Of a stretch of DNA of 13,537 bases, positions 5,736-13,537 are shown piece after piece (within the stretch, counting starts at the first letter, position 1; every line of letters begins with the position of its first letter). The stretch comes from an uncultured Bacteroidales bacterium (GTDB lineage: Bacteria > Bacteroidota > Bacteroidia > Bacteroidales > UBA932), in assembly GCA_934725285.1 (NCBI GenBank), contig CAKVBK010000046.1, positions 1 to 13,537 of the forward strand, in the 5' to 3' direction. The position numbers and the translations under genes are program-made. Under the pieces are notes generated by a model. The model did not search any database. It had not been told where the DNA came from and worked only from the letters and a program-made list of their open reading frames with translations.

Positions 5736-6959
5736 CTACGGGCAACGTCTTACATCGATCCGGACAGTGAAACCCATCGAGGAATCGCGGTAACGGATCT
5801 TGACAGCGCCACCGGCCTCAACCGGGGCATCCAGTACCGCAGACCAGACATGCGGAGATTTCTTCTCACGCATCGGGGTATATTCAGGGTTCCGTTCCTT
5901 ACCCATCTTTTTCGGGATTGACTTGTTCCTCTCGATCACTGCCAAAGCCTCAGGAGCCGTCCGCTTAACGCGATCAGTCTCGATCCAGCCCTTACGCCCA
6001 GGCAACTTCACTTGAACCTTGCCGTCAGGGGCTCCACCGTAGACATTGACAATCAAGTCGGTTCCATCCTTGACCCATGCCGAAGCCACATCCTCCCCAA
6101 GAACTGTCTTGTAGGCCAATGAATATTTCCCGTTCCGGCTGAAATCAGCCACAAAGTAACCTCTCGGGGCGCCACATGTCATCGTGGCGTCAGGGAAACC
6201 GTCATCGCCCTTGACACCAAGCCAGAACAAACCGCAAGTCGCCCCCGCCTGAACCTCTTGGACATTTGACGTTTCTCCTTCCGCAAGACCGACAGGAAAG
6301 GACTTTCTTTCGACCTTGTGCGTGTGTCCGCTCATCAGAAGGAGGTTCGGGTGTACAGCCAGAATGGCGGACAGAGAGTCCTTGGCGGTGAACTGGGTGA
6401 AAGGAATATGCGCGGAAAGCACCGCGAGCATATTCTTTGGAGTGGCACGGAGGACAGAGTCAAGCCAATGCTTCTGCGAATCCCGGAAGCCGCCTTCATA
6501 TTCCTTGCCCCCGAGCCGCACATCGTTCATCAAGATGAAACGGACGCCACGCTTGACAAAGGTGGTGTCCTCGTAGCCGATGACCTTGCGGTAGGTGCTG
6601 ATGTCACGGGGCCGCTTCCGGCCGTCAACCACAGGATAGACATCCCGGTCATGGTTGCCAGGCACGCAGAACCATGGACAAGGCAGGGAATCAAGGCTGG
6701 CTTTGGTCGGTTCCAGAAGCTCGACCTGATTGTTCACCAAGTCTCCCAGAACTATCACCAGGTCAAGGTCTTTCCTCTCACGAAGGTCCTTGTAGACGGT
6801 TTTACGGCAATATTCAAGCTGCCTCATCCCGTCCGCCTGCGGATCACCAACGAAAGCGACCCTAAGGGGACGTGAATATGAAGATGGCGCCGCCCCGAGG
6901 AACAGCGCCACCATCAAAAACGTACAGAGACTATCTGTAAATGAACACTTTCTCGGCAT
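5736..6959 (-). CDS. Secreted calcineurin-like metallophosphoesterase
   Basis: The protein has 407 residues and an N-terminal signal peptide (RK at 3-4, hydrophobic LCTFLMVALFLGAA at 11-24, likely cut near SYS-RP), so it acts in the periplasm or beyond. There is no lipobox cysteine. The metallophosphoesterase motifs are complete: GDPQ (38-41), GDLVNN (72-77), GNHD (101-104), SAHIP with His184, and GHTH (211-214). DPQ replaces the usual DxH, a variant known from CPPED1-like enzymes. The C-terminal part ending in SPHVWSAVLDAPVEAGGAVK looks like the calcineurin C-terminal sandwich domain. It should cleave a phosphomonoester or phosphodiester; the substrate is not visible. The ATG at 6959 overlaps the upstream lipoprotein gene by 29 bases and is preferred because the later ATG at 6914 would remove the basic signal-peptide start. 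It is the last gene of the susC operon. Confidence 0.88.
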   Translation of the reverse strand: MPRKCSFTDSLCTFLMVALFLGAAPSSYSRPLRVAFVGDPQADGMRQLEYCRKTVYKDLRERKDLDLVIVLGDLVNNQVELLEPTKASLDSLPCPWFCVPGNHDRDVYPVVDGRKRPRDISTYRKVIGYEDTTFVKRGVRFILMNDVRLGGKEYEGGFRDSQKHWLDSVLRATPKNMLAVLSAHIPFTQFTAKDSLSAILAVHPNLLLMSGHTHKVERKSFPVGLAEGETSNVQEVQAGATCGLFWLGVKGDDGFPDATMTCGAPRGYFVADFSRNGKYSLAYKTVLGEDVASAWVKDGTDLIVNVYGGAPDGKVQVKLPGRKGWIETDRVKRTAPEALAVIERNKSIPKKMGKERNPEYTPMREKKSPHVWSAVLDAPVEAGGAVKIRYRDSSMGFTVRIDVRRCP

Positions 6960-8430
6960 TGTTCTCGTCAGTGAAAGCGATGTAACCTACACCTGAGGAA
7001 GCAAAGGCGATGTTGATGTCTGAGAGTTTCTCCGTTGTCACGACAATAGGATCAGCCCATTGTTTTGTCTCTGAATCAACCCAAGTAAGTCTAAGAGTCT
7101 TATTTACGTAATCATAGTAAAGTAAATAAGGTGTCCCATCCGGAGCGACGGCAATCTTAGCCCTATCATGCGAATCTGCCACAACGTAACCGTAATGATC
7201 ACCTCCTATAGTCGTCCATTCTTTCGAATTTGGAGAATATTTCTCAACAATCATATTACCTTTTTTGGTTTCCTGCGTCAAAGCATCGTCAATTGTTAGC
7301 AGGTAAACAGAGCCATCTTCCGTGGCAACGATATCATAAAAATAGATGCCTGTCTGCGTGGCGCCTCCCCTCACATAATTAGTCCTTAGAGAGGACCAGT
7401 TACCATCCGTATAGGCTACCACGTCATGACCATAATTTACACCTTCAAAACTTTTGCGTATAACCAAGAAGTAAGCCGTGTCACCTGCTTTGTCTCCGGC
7501 AATGTATGCACATTGAGATTTTTCGAACGGCGCGGTAACACCACTTGTCCAACTACCATTAAAAACAGATGCCACCAAGGTATAACGTCCCAATTCGTGT
7601 TTTCTATTATTATTGGTTTGAAGGACAACTATATTCTTGTCGGAAATGGCAGAAAGTGTAACATTCCGAGATTGGACATCCGAGGTCTCATCCTGACCAA
7701 CGACTTCCCATTTATTGTTAGCGAAGGTCATTACCTGAACATTTTGGGTTGAAGACCCAGCATTTACGTAAGCTACATAAAAAGATCCTGCATCAGTGAT
7801 GTCAAAATCATAATAATCGGAGCTTACCTCCTTGCTGAATCCAGCACTTCCGACAGTGCTCCAAGCGCCATCCGCATACTTGACAACAGTCATCTTCTCA
7901 GCGGAAGCCGACTCGGAATCCGTGACCTCTCTTTCCTTGAATCCGATGTACGGAGCCTTGTCAACAGGATTGATGCGGAGAACCGCACCTGAATACACAG
8001 GATGCTCTGAATATGTCACAAGCGGCTCCAGTTTTCCGTTCACACTCGTAATCGACACGGAATAGAGCGCACTCTTACTGCCGTCGCTGTTGGTGACGAT
8101 GTAGTCAACCGGATTCGTGAAGTCATTGGCAGTCTCACCGCTCATCTGAACGGCATCACCGACCTTGACCACATTGCCTTCATTGGCCGTGAATGTGGCA
8201 ACAAGCCTGGTCTTGTCAGCGGCCTTCATCATTGACACCGTGATGGCATCGCCGGAGATTACCCCCTCGATGTCAGAACTGATTACCTCCGGATTGTTCG
8301 CAATTTCGAACTTGAAGGATGTCAGTTCAGGATCAGGTACGATAACAGGATCCTCATTCTCCTTTTTGCAGGACGCAAGCGCTGTCAACGCCACAAGCGC
8401 GGCGGCGCACAATAATCTAGCGTTTTTCAT
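6931..8430 (-). CDS. Surface lipoprotein: DUF5018-like domain plus beta-propeller-like repeats
   Basis: The protein has 499 residues. A signal peptide ends in the lipobox LASC with Cys21, and KKENEDP after it resembles the acidic export signal that sends Bacteroidetes lipoproteins to the cell surface. Residues about 34-128 resemble the DUF5018/PKD-like sandwich domains common in Sus-type lipoproteins. The rest contains six spaced Trp motifs: W190, W241, W294, W345, W405 and W458, mostly in DGxWxxxG form at 51-60 residue intervals, which suggests a propeller of six or seven blades. No catalytic residues can be named. By position it replaces a SusE/SusF-type binding protein, 17 bases after the preceding lipoprotein. 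GC falls to about 42% over the propeller part (roughly 6960-7850), against 52-55% upstream of it, so that part may come from elsewhere. Confidence 0.78.
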   Translation of the reverse strand: MKNARLLCAAALVALTALASCKKENEDPVIVPDPELTSFKFEIANNPEVISSDIEGVISGDAITVSMMKAADKTRLVATFTANEGNVVKVGDAVQMSGETANDFTNPVDYIVTNSDGSKSALYSVSITSVNGKLEPLVTYSEHPVYSGAVLRINPVDKAPYIGFKEREVTDSESASAEKMTVVKYADGAWSTVGSAGFSKEVSSDYYDFDITDAGSFYVAYVNAGSSTQNVQVMTFANNKWEVVGQDETSDVQSRNVTLSAISDKNIVVLQTNNNRKHELGRYTLVASVFNGSWTSGVTAPFEKSQCAYIAGDKAGDTAYFLVIRKSFEGVNYGHDVVAYTDGNWSSLRTNYVRGGATQTGIYFYDIVATEDGSVYLLTIDDALTQETKKGNMIVEKYSPNSKEWTTIGGDHYGYVVADSHDRAKIAVAPDGTPYLLYYDYVNKTLRLTWVDSETKQWADPIVVTTEKLSDINIAFASSGVGYIAFTDENNAEKVFIYR

Positions 8431-8447
8431 AACAAATAAACTATTAG

Positions 8448-8921
8448 TTAATTATACAGATTCTTCTTGGTGATGACCAGCCTGCTGAACTTGGCGTCCG
8501 GCCCGGGCATTCCGAGGCAGAAGCCGTCCGTTCCGCCGGTCAGGGCTATGGTCAAGGTGTTGTCGGCCGAGTCATCCAGGACGTGTTCCTTCCAGCGGAT
8601 GCGGACCGGCATACGGTAGATTCCCGGCAGGAATGTCAGTGAAGTCCCCAGAGTGACCACCTCATAGTCAACGCCTTCCTTCAAACCAGAGCCGGGAGTC
8701 ACGGAGAAATCCACGACAGCGTTCCCGTCTCTGGACACGGAACTCATCATCACATAGTAGGTGTTGACGTTCTCGACATCGGAGCCGACAACGGCGGTCG
8801 AGGCTCCGTCCTGTGTCGCGATGTAAAAGAACGGGGTGTCGTAAACCGGCAAATCCTTCGTGCAGGAAAGTGCCAGAACGGCGGACAGGGTTGCCAGCAA
8901 AATATTCTTTTTCATATTCAT
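8448..8921 (-). CDS. Small surface lipoprotein, DUF4843/Calx-beta-like
   Basis: The protein has 157 residues (ATG at 8921; a second ATG two codons on at 8915 is possible). The signal peptide KKNILLATLSAVLALSC has lipobox Cys20, followed by TKDLPVYD. The mature part is a single beta-rich domain. GVDYEVV (83-89), a SLTFLPG turn (94-100), MPVRIRW, and DDSADNTLTIALTGG (116-130) follow the pattern seen in Calx-beta and DUF4843-type lipoproteins of Sus-like loci, ending in a short basic tail. No enzyme motif is seen. It starts 32 bases after susD and is likely an accessory ligand-binding or scaffold protein of the outer-membrane complex. Family assignment is by pattern only. Confidence 0.7.
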   Translation of the reverse strand: MNMKKNILLATLSAVLALSCTKDLPVYDTPFFYIATQDGASTAVVGSDVENVNTYYVMMSSVSRDGNAVVDFSVTPGSGLKEGVDYEVVTLGTSLTFLPGIYRMPVRIRWKEHVLDDSADNTLTIALTGGTDGFCLGMPGPDAKFSRLVITKKNLYN

Positions 8922-8953
8922 TGTCAGTCAAGTAATCCTTAAAAGATTCAACG

Positions 8954-10396
8954 TTAATTAGATGTAGGATTCTGTTCCATATCCGGATTCGACTCCAACT
9001 CAAGGTGCGGAATCGGAAGGACAAAACGGTAGTCGGGATATTTCAGGAACAGGACGGACGAGGTCGAGTTGCGCGAGCGGCTCAGGTTCTCGTGCCTTCG
9101 GGTGATGTCGAAGAGACGGTGTCCCTCGAAGCAGAGCTCCTTCATCCTCTCGTTCTGGATCACCTGCTCCAAAGAGGAAGCGTCAATCGCGACTTCCGAA
9201 GCGTCAATCCCCAACGCCCTGGCCTCCAAAGCCTTGATATCCTCGATGGCGACGGGGGTGTTGCCCAGTTCGTAATTAGCCTCGGCGTTGATCAGATACA
9301 TCTCCGAAGACCTTAGGATGAACGGGTCAAAATGCCTGTCCAATTTGTTTGTCGTCTCGTCGGTGCAATAAAACTTCATGCAGACGTTGTCGTAGTCCAC
9401 CACCTTGCCGGAAAGATCATTATAAGCGCTGTGACGGAAAAGCGTGAGACGCACGTCACGATCATCGGTGAAAAGTTCCTTCAACTTGGAGGACGGCCTC
9501 GCCGAAGGGCTCTCGAAATAGTAAAGGTCGCTGATGTAGTCCGTCTGGTCATAGCCGTTGAGCCGGAGGATGGACTCCCCGCCCCTTGTCGCCACGTTCA
9601 CGAACATATTCCTGTACTTTTCGCGCGGTGTAAGAGGGAACTCCTTCATCACTTCGGCGGAAAGGGAAGCCGCCCTGGAATATTCATTCATATAGAGATA
9701 TACCCTTGCGAGAAGAGCCTTGCAGGCAGCCGGAGATGCGAAATATTCATTGAATGAATAGTCCGGCGTGAAAGTCGAGAGAGCCTTTTCCAGATCAGCG
9801 ACAATCTGGGAATATACCTGCTTCACAGTGCTTCGCCTCATCTTGTCGGTCACGACCGGAATGCTCGTCATTATCGGAATGCCGAGATGCGATGCGTCGG
9901 AAGTGAACGTGTAGTTCTGTGAATATGTGAGGCAGATGTCCAGATGCGTGAGGGCGCGGAGGAAATAGGCCTGCGCCAGAATGTTGTCGATCACGGACGC
10001 GCTGCCAGGGTATTTCTTCCGCAATTCCGGAGCATAGGTGATGATGTAGTTCACGTTTTGGATGACGGTGTAGCCAAGTTTCCAGATGTAGCCCACAGCC
10101 GTTGTCTCCTCCATGTAAGTGGAGATGAAATTGTACTGGTTAGTCCATGTGGCGTTGCCCGAGGACAGGTCCAGCAGATCGCCCGCGACCTCAGGATAGG
10201 CCAGCATCTCCCTGTCATAGAATGAATATAACAGGTGGTAACATCCGTTCAAGGCCGGCTGGAGAGCCGAAACCTCCGAGAAATAAGTGTCGATGTCGCT
10301 CTTGCCGACCTGCTCGACATCAAGGAAGTGGCAGGAAGCTGAAAGCGTGGCCACTGCGGCCAGCGTCATTATCTTTGAATATATTGTCTTCATCAT
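8954..10396 (-). CDS. SusD/RagB-family nutrient-binding outer-membrane lipoprotein
   Basis: SusD-like proteins form the lid of the SusC transporter and bind the ligand at the cell surface. It is 480 residues from the first of two adjacent ATGs. The signal peptide ends in LSASC, so Cys22 is lipidated. The N-terminal part LDVEQVGKSDIDTYFSEVSA and the helical TPR-like body (AQAYFLRALTHLDI at about 140-153) are typical. The C-terminal hallmarks are complete: ERMKELCFEGHRLFDITRR and FVLPIPHLELESNPDMEQNP at the very end. The ligand cannot be read from the sequence; many relatives bind glycans, others peptides or other polymers. The gene starts 10 bases after the susC stop, so translation is probably coupled. 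Confidence 0.95.
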   Translation of the reverse strand: MMKTIYSKIMTLAAVATLSASCHFLDVEQVGKSDIDTYFSEVSALQPALNGCYHLLYSFYDREMLAYPEVAGDLLDLSSGNATWTNQYNFISTYMEETTAVGYIWKLGYTVIQNVNYIITYAPELRKKYPGSASVIDNILAQAYFLRALTHLDICLTYSQNYTFTSDASHLGIPIMTSIPVVTDKMRRSTVKQVYSQIVADLEKALSTFTPDYSFNEYFASPAACKALLARVYLYMNEYSRAASLSAEVMKEFPLTPREKYRNMFVNVATRGGESILRLNGYDQTDYISDLYYFESPSARPSSKLKELFTDDRDVRLTLFRHSAYNDLSGKVVDYDNVCMKFYCTDETTNKLDRHFDPFILRSSEMYLINAEANYELGNTPVAIEDIKALEARALGIDASEVAIDASSLEQVIQNERMKELCFEGHRLFDITRRHENLSRSRNSTSSVLFLKYPDYRFVLPIPHLELESNPDMEQNPTSN

Positions 10397-10406
10397 AGCG
10401 CTGTCA

Positions 10407-13400
10407 TCAGAATGAAACGTTAAGACCGAGAGTGATGGTCCGGGTCACTGGGTAGCCGTTGCTGAGAGTCTTGTACGAATTGTATTTCCGACTTTGGCCC
10501 GGAACGAACAGGTAGAGGTTATCACAAATAAGCGAGGCAGTCGCCCCCTCCACCTTCAATTTGGAGATCACAGACTTAGGCAACCTGTAGGACAAAGTGA
10601 GATTACTGAGGTTGAAATTCGTCTTGCTGTAGAGGAACCTTGTCGAGAACCTTGCCGAACTGGTCGTCTTCTGCGAGGCTATCGGGTACTTAGAGGCCTC
10701 TCCCGGAGTAGTCCAGCGGTAATAATAGACCTCGACCGCCTGATTCCCGGAAGTGATGTTGTAGCCATCGTTGATGAACGTTGAGGCATAGGTAGGAAGT
10801 GAATATCCCCCGATAACATAGTTGATCTGGAACGACAGCGACCAATTCCCGTATGTGAGGTTGTTGATTAAACCGCCGAAACCGAAAGGAGTCGTACTCT
10901 TGCCTGCCACACGGTTGTCTGTGGAATAGGTCTTCGTCAGATTCCCGTCCTTGTCGTACCACATCGGCATTCCGTCCGCAGGATCCACCCCGGCCCAGCG
11001 GACAAGATACCAGGTATTTGAGTCATAGCCTTCCTTCCAGACACTGTTGATGAAACCGGTCTGGATGCCGTTGTACAATTCGAGGATTTTGTTGGAGTTG
11101 TGCGAGAAATTGAGTGTGGTGTTCCATTCGAAATCCTTGCGGGCGATGTTGTGGCTTGTCAGGTTGATCTCGAATCCGGAATTTCTTATCCGGCCGACAT
11201 TGGCGTAGATTCTGTCGTCAGAGATTGTCCTGGAGACATAGATCCTGCTGAGAAGATCCTTGGTGACATTTTTGTAATATTCAACCTCGATGTCCAGCAC
11301 CCTGCCGATCTGGGCGTCCAGGCCGAAGTTGATCATCCTCGTTGTCTCCCACGAAAGCCCCGGATTCGGTACGGTGAAAAGCGTGGCTCCGGTCACACCA
11401 ATGTAAGAATAAGAATCGTCGTAGGAATATGCCCCGGCGGCCACCGAGGTGTCGATCCTTGAGTTTCCGGACGTTCCGTAGGTGGCCTTGAGTTTGAGAA
11501 CCTTCAGCCAGTCCACATCGTAGAACGCCTCCTTGTGGATGTTCCACGAAGCGCCGACCGACCAGAACTGGGCCCATCTCTTGTACTTGCCGAAAGACGA
11601 GTTCCCGTCCCGCCTGTAATTGGCCGACAGATAATAACGCGAGTCGTATGAATATGTTCCCCTGACGAAATACGACATCGTTCTAGAGATGGAGGTCGAA
11701 CTGCCGCCTGTACGGGTGTCCTTCTCGGCGTAGTTGACTTCCTTGATGTGGTCGTTCATAAAGCCTCTGCCGGAGGCATAGGCCGTGTTGTAGCCGGAAT
11801 GATGGAGTTCGAGACCGGCGTAAACGCCGACGGAGTGAAGGCCGAACTTCTTGGAATAGTCCAGTTTGTTGGTGTTCGTCCAGTTGAAATAAGTGGCGTC
11901 CTCCCTGCGGGATTCCCCTACCGGCTTGCCGTCCAGCATTCCGGACAGTGTCTGGCGGGAATAGTAGATGCTCCCATGATGGTGCTGATACTCGACCCCG
12001 AACACACTTGAAAGCTTGAGTCCATCGATGATGGTCCAGTCCAGTTTGAAGTTGCCGATGGTCTTCAGGGAGTTCTGAATGTTGTCGTTATACTCCCTGT
12101 CCGGCAGTTTGTTGCCGAGGAATTTCTTCATCACGAACTCTTTGCCGGTGTCGCTCCAGATCTTGTTGTAAAGCCTGTAGGTCTTGCCGTCCTCCAAGTA
12201 AGGCGAAAAGATCGGCAGAGTCTCAAGGTACTCGTGACTGAGCGGAAACAGGTTGTCATTGTTATAGGTAGCCATCAGCGACACCCCCATCTTCAGACGT
12301 TCCGTAAGATCATAGTCCTGATTCATCCTGAGGTAGAATCTTTGGGACCTGTCGGTCTTGACTGTGTTCTCGTCGCGGTAATATGACCCGGACACGTATG
12401 TCTTGGCCTTCCTGGTGCCGGTCGAGAGGGACAACGAGGCGTAAAGGGTTGAACCCAACCCGATATATTCATTGAACCAATCAGTCGAGGTGGTGCTGTA
12501 GGAGTTGTAGTCGTTGTCCTGGTAAGGGAAGTCGGACATCAAGTTGCCGCCGTTGACCCAGGCCTCCTTCGCCACCTCAAGGTACTGGGAAGCGTTCATC
12601 ACCTTGACCATCGTGCTTTTGTCCGGGGCGGCCACGCCATAGTTGACTGTCGCGGAGACTTTCAGCGGCATATTCCCGGCCACTCCCCTCTTGGTCGTGA
12701 CGAGGATGACTCCGTTCGCGCCGTTGGCTCCGTAGATCGTGGTCTGGTCGGCATCCTTGAGGACGGTGATGCTTTCGATGTCGTTCGGGTCAATCAATGA
12801 AAGAGGCGAGACGGATGTGGACATTCCAGGCATAAGGTTGGTTCTGCCTCCAGTGTAGGTAGGCACGCCATCTATGATCCAAAGAGGTTCGTTGGAGGCC
12901 GAAAGCGAGGCGTTGCCACGAACCCGCACATTCAGCCTTCCTCTGGTCGAACCGGCGGCATCCGAGTCGCTCTCCACCAGAAGTCCTGGCACAAGTCCGT
13001 TCAGGATGTTGTCAATCCTGGCCTTAGGCTTGTCCTTGAGAGCGTCGGCGTTGACCTGGAAAGCGCTGCCGATCATGTCTTCCTTTTTCTGTTTGACTCC
13101 GTAGGCTCCGACTATCACGGCCTCCTCAAGACTCGAATCATCAGCGAGTCTGACGTTCAGAGTCTTCGGCCCGCTGACAGCGAACTCTTCCGTTGTCATT
13201 CCAAGAAACTGGAACACAAGGGTATAGGTCTGTCCCTCCGCCGGTGCGGCGATCTCATAGCGACCGTCGACATCGGTGTTGACTCCCTGCTTGGAATTCT
13301 TCACATAAACAAACGCCCCGACCAAGGGCTCTCCGTCCTGGGACGTGACGGTTCCTTTCACGCGTCTCTCCTGCCGGCTCTGCGTCTGCGCGGAAACATC

Positions 13401-13484
13401 TCCCGAGCCGCAAGCTACCGGCAAGCCCCATGCGGATAACGCCAGCAAGGCCGAAAGTGCTGTGGCCAAACATCTATTATTCAT
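10407..13484 (-). CDS. SusC/RagA-family TonB-linked outer-membrane transporter
   Basis: This TonB-dependent transporter carries the ligand delivered by the SusD partner across the outer membrane. The ATG at 13484 gives 1025 residues, normal for the family; an in-frame GTG at 13508 would add eight. The signal peptide is MNNRCLATALSALLALSAWG with probable cleavage at VSA-QTQ. Domains in order: carboxypeptidase-regulatory-like domain about 42-115 (VKGTVTSQDGEPLVGAFVYV), a TonB-box-like LEEAVIVGAYG at 119-129, plug domain about 135-268 with the SusC signature as DADQTTIYGANGANGVILVTTKRG-type (245-267, listed here by motif), then a 22-strand barrel ending in Phe (TLGLNVSF). No anti-sigma-binding N-terminal extension is seen. 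AAGGAG lies directly against the ATG, too close for ideal use. The operon promoter must lie outside the window; nothing clear is visible in 13485-13537. Confidence 0.96.
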   Translation of the reverse strand: MNNRCLATALSALLALSAWGLPVACGSGDVSAQTQSRQERRVKGTVTSQDGEPLVGAFVYVKNSKQGVNTDVDGRYEIAAPAEGQTYTLVFQFLGMTTEEFAVSGPKTLNVRLADDSSLEEAVIVGAYGVKQKKEDMIGSAFQVNADALKDKPKARIDNILNGLVPGLLVESDSDAAGSTRGRLNVRVRGNASLSASNEPLWIIDGVPTYTGGRTNLMPGMSTSVSPLSLIDPNDIESITVLKDADQTTIYGANGANGVILVTTKRGVAGNMPLKVSATVNYGVAAPDKSTMVKVMNASQYLEVAKEAWVNGGNLMSDFPYQDNDYNSYSTTSTDWFNEYIGLGSTLYASLSLSTGTRKAKTYVSGSYYRDENTVKTDRSQRFYLRMNQDYDLTERLKMGVSLMATYNNDNLFPLSHEYLETLPIFSPYLEDGKTYRLYNKIWSDTGKEFVMKKFLGNKLPDREYNDNIQNSLKTIGNFKLDWTIIDGLKLSSVFGVEYQHHHGSIYYSRQTLSGMLDGKPVGESRREDATYFNWTNTNKLDYSKKFGLHSVGVYAGLELHHSGYNTAYASGRGFMNDHIKEVNYAEKDTRTGGSSTSISRTMSYFVRGTYSYDSRYYLSANYRRDGNSSFGKYKRWAQFWSVGASWNIHKEAFYDVDWLKVLKLKATYGTSGNSRIDTSVAAGAYSYDDSYSYIGVTGATLFTVPNPGLSWETTRMINFGLDAQIGRVLDIEVEYYKNVTKDLLSRIYVSRTISDDRIYANVGRIRNSGFEINLTSHNIARKDFEWNTTLNFSHNSNKILELYNGIQTGFINSVWKEGYDSNTWYLVRWAGVDPADGMPMWYDKDGNLTKTYSTDNRVAGKSTTPFGFGGLINNLTYGNWSLSFQINYVIGGYSLPTYASTFINDGYNITSGNQAVEVYYYRWTTPGEASKYPIASQKTTSSARFSTRFLYSKTNFNLSNLTLSYRLPKSVISKLKVEGATASLICDNLYLFVPGQSRKYNSYKTLSNGYPVTRTITLGLNVSF

Positions 13485-13537
13485 CTCCTTCAATCGTATA
13501 TGAATCACTACTAAAAGTTGCGCCAGGCAATTGAAAA

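Noticed and set aside
13485..13537. Search for a susC promoter or regulator site at the right edge
   Set aside because: No TAnnTTTG box or clear repeat is present in these 53 bases; the promoter probably lies outside the window.

Overview
The window looks like a chromosomal segment of a Bacteroidales bacterium of moderate GC (a little over 50% by eye). Three things point there: a SusC/SusD outer-membrane pair with lipoprotein partners; two near-perfect Bacteroidetes housekeeping promoters (TTTG, 19-20 nt, TAnnTTTG); and weak or absent Shine-Dalgarno sequences before most starts. No tRNA, rRNA, CRISPR array, insertion sequence or phage gene was found. All genes but one lie on the minus strand.

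Positions 1-3791 hold housekeeping genes on the minus strand: the first 41 codons of dnaK at the left edge, a 352-bp intergenic region with a good prfA terminator and a cluster of TGnCA motifs before dnaK, prfA (release factor 1), a REP-like inverted pair, a conserved GNAT-like acyltransferase with its own promoter, and mazG. Release factor 1 has Gln where the stop-codon-reading His is expected. The divergent mazG/CoA-transferase spacer (3792-4024) holds two copies of a 28-bp hairpin repeat and a strong promoter for the only plus-strand gene, an acetyl-CoA hydrolase/transferase family CoA-transferase (4025-5332).

Positions 5393-13484 (minus strand) hold a small ribbon-helix-helix-like gene and a compact five-gene operon, transcribed right to left: susC, susD, a small beta-sandwich-like lipoprotein, a DUF5018-like plus beta-propeller-like lipoprotein, and a secreted calcineurin-like phosphoesterase. 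Gaps are 10, 32 and 17 bp, and the last two genes overlap by 29 bp. No glycosidase, lyase or peptidase is encoded, so the cargo is plausibly a phosphoester-bearing molecule: captured at the surface by the lipoproteins and SusD, imported through SusC with TonB energy, and hydrolysed by the phosphoesterase. This is the best candidate for a little-described system in the window, but the substrate is inference.

Three signals run across gene boundaries: strong over-use of the word GAATAT/ATATTC throughout, a drop in GC inside the propeller-like part of one lipoprotein gene, and several non-coding inverted repeats that could be operators or RNA hairpins.
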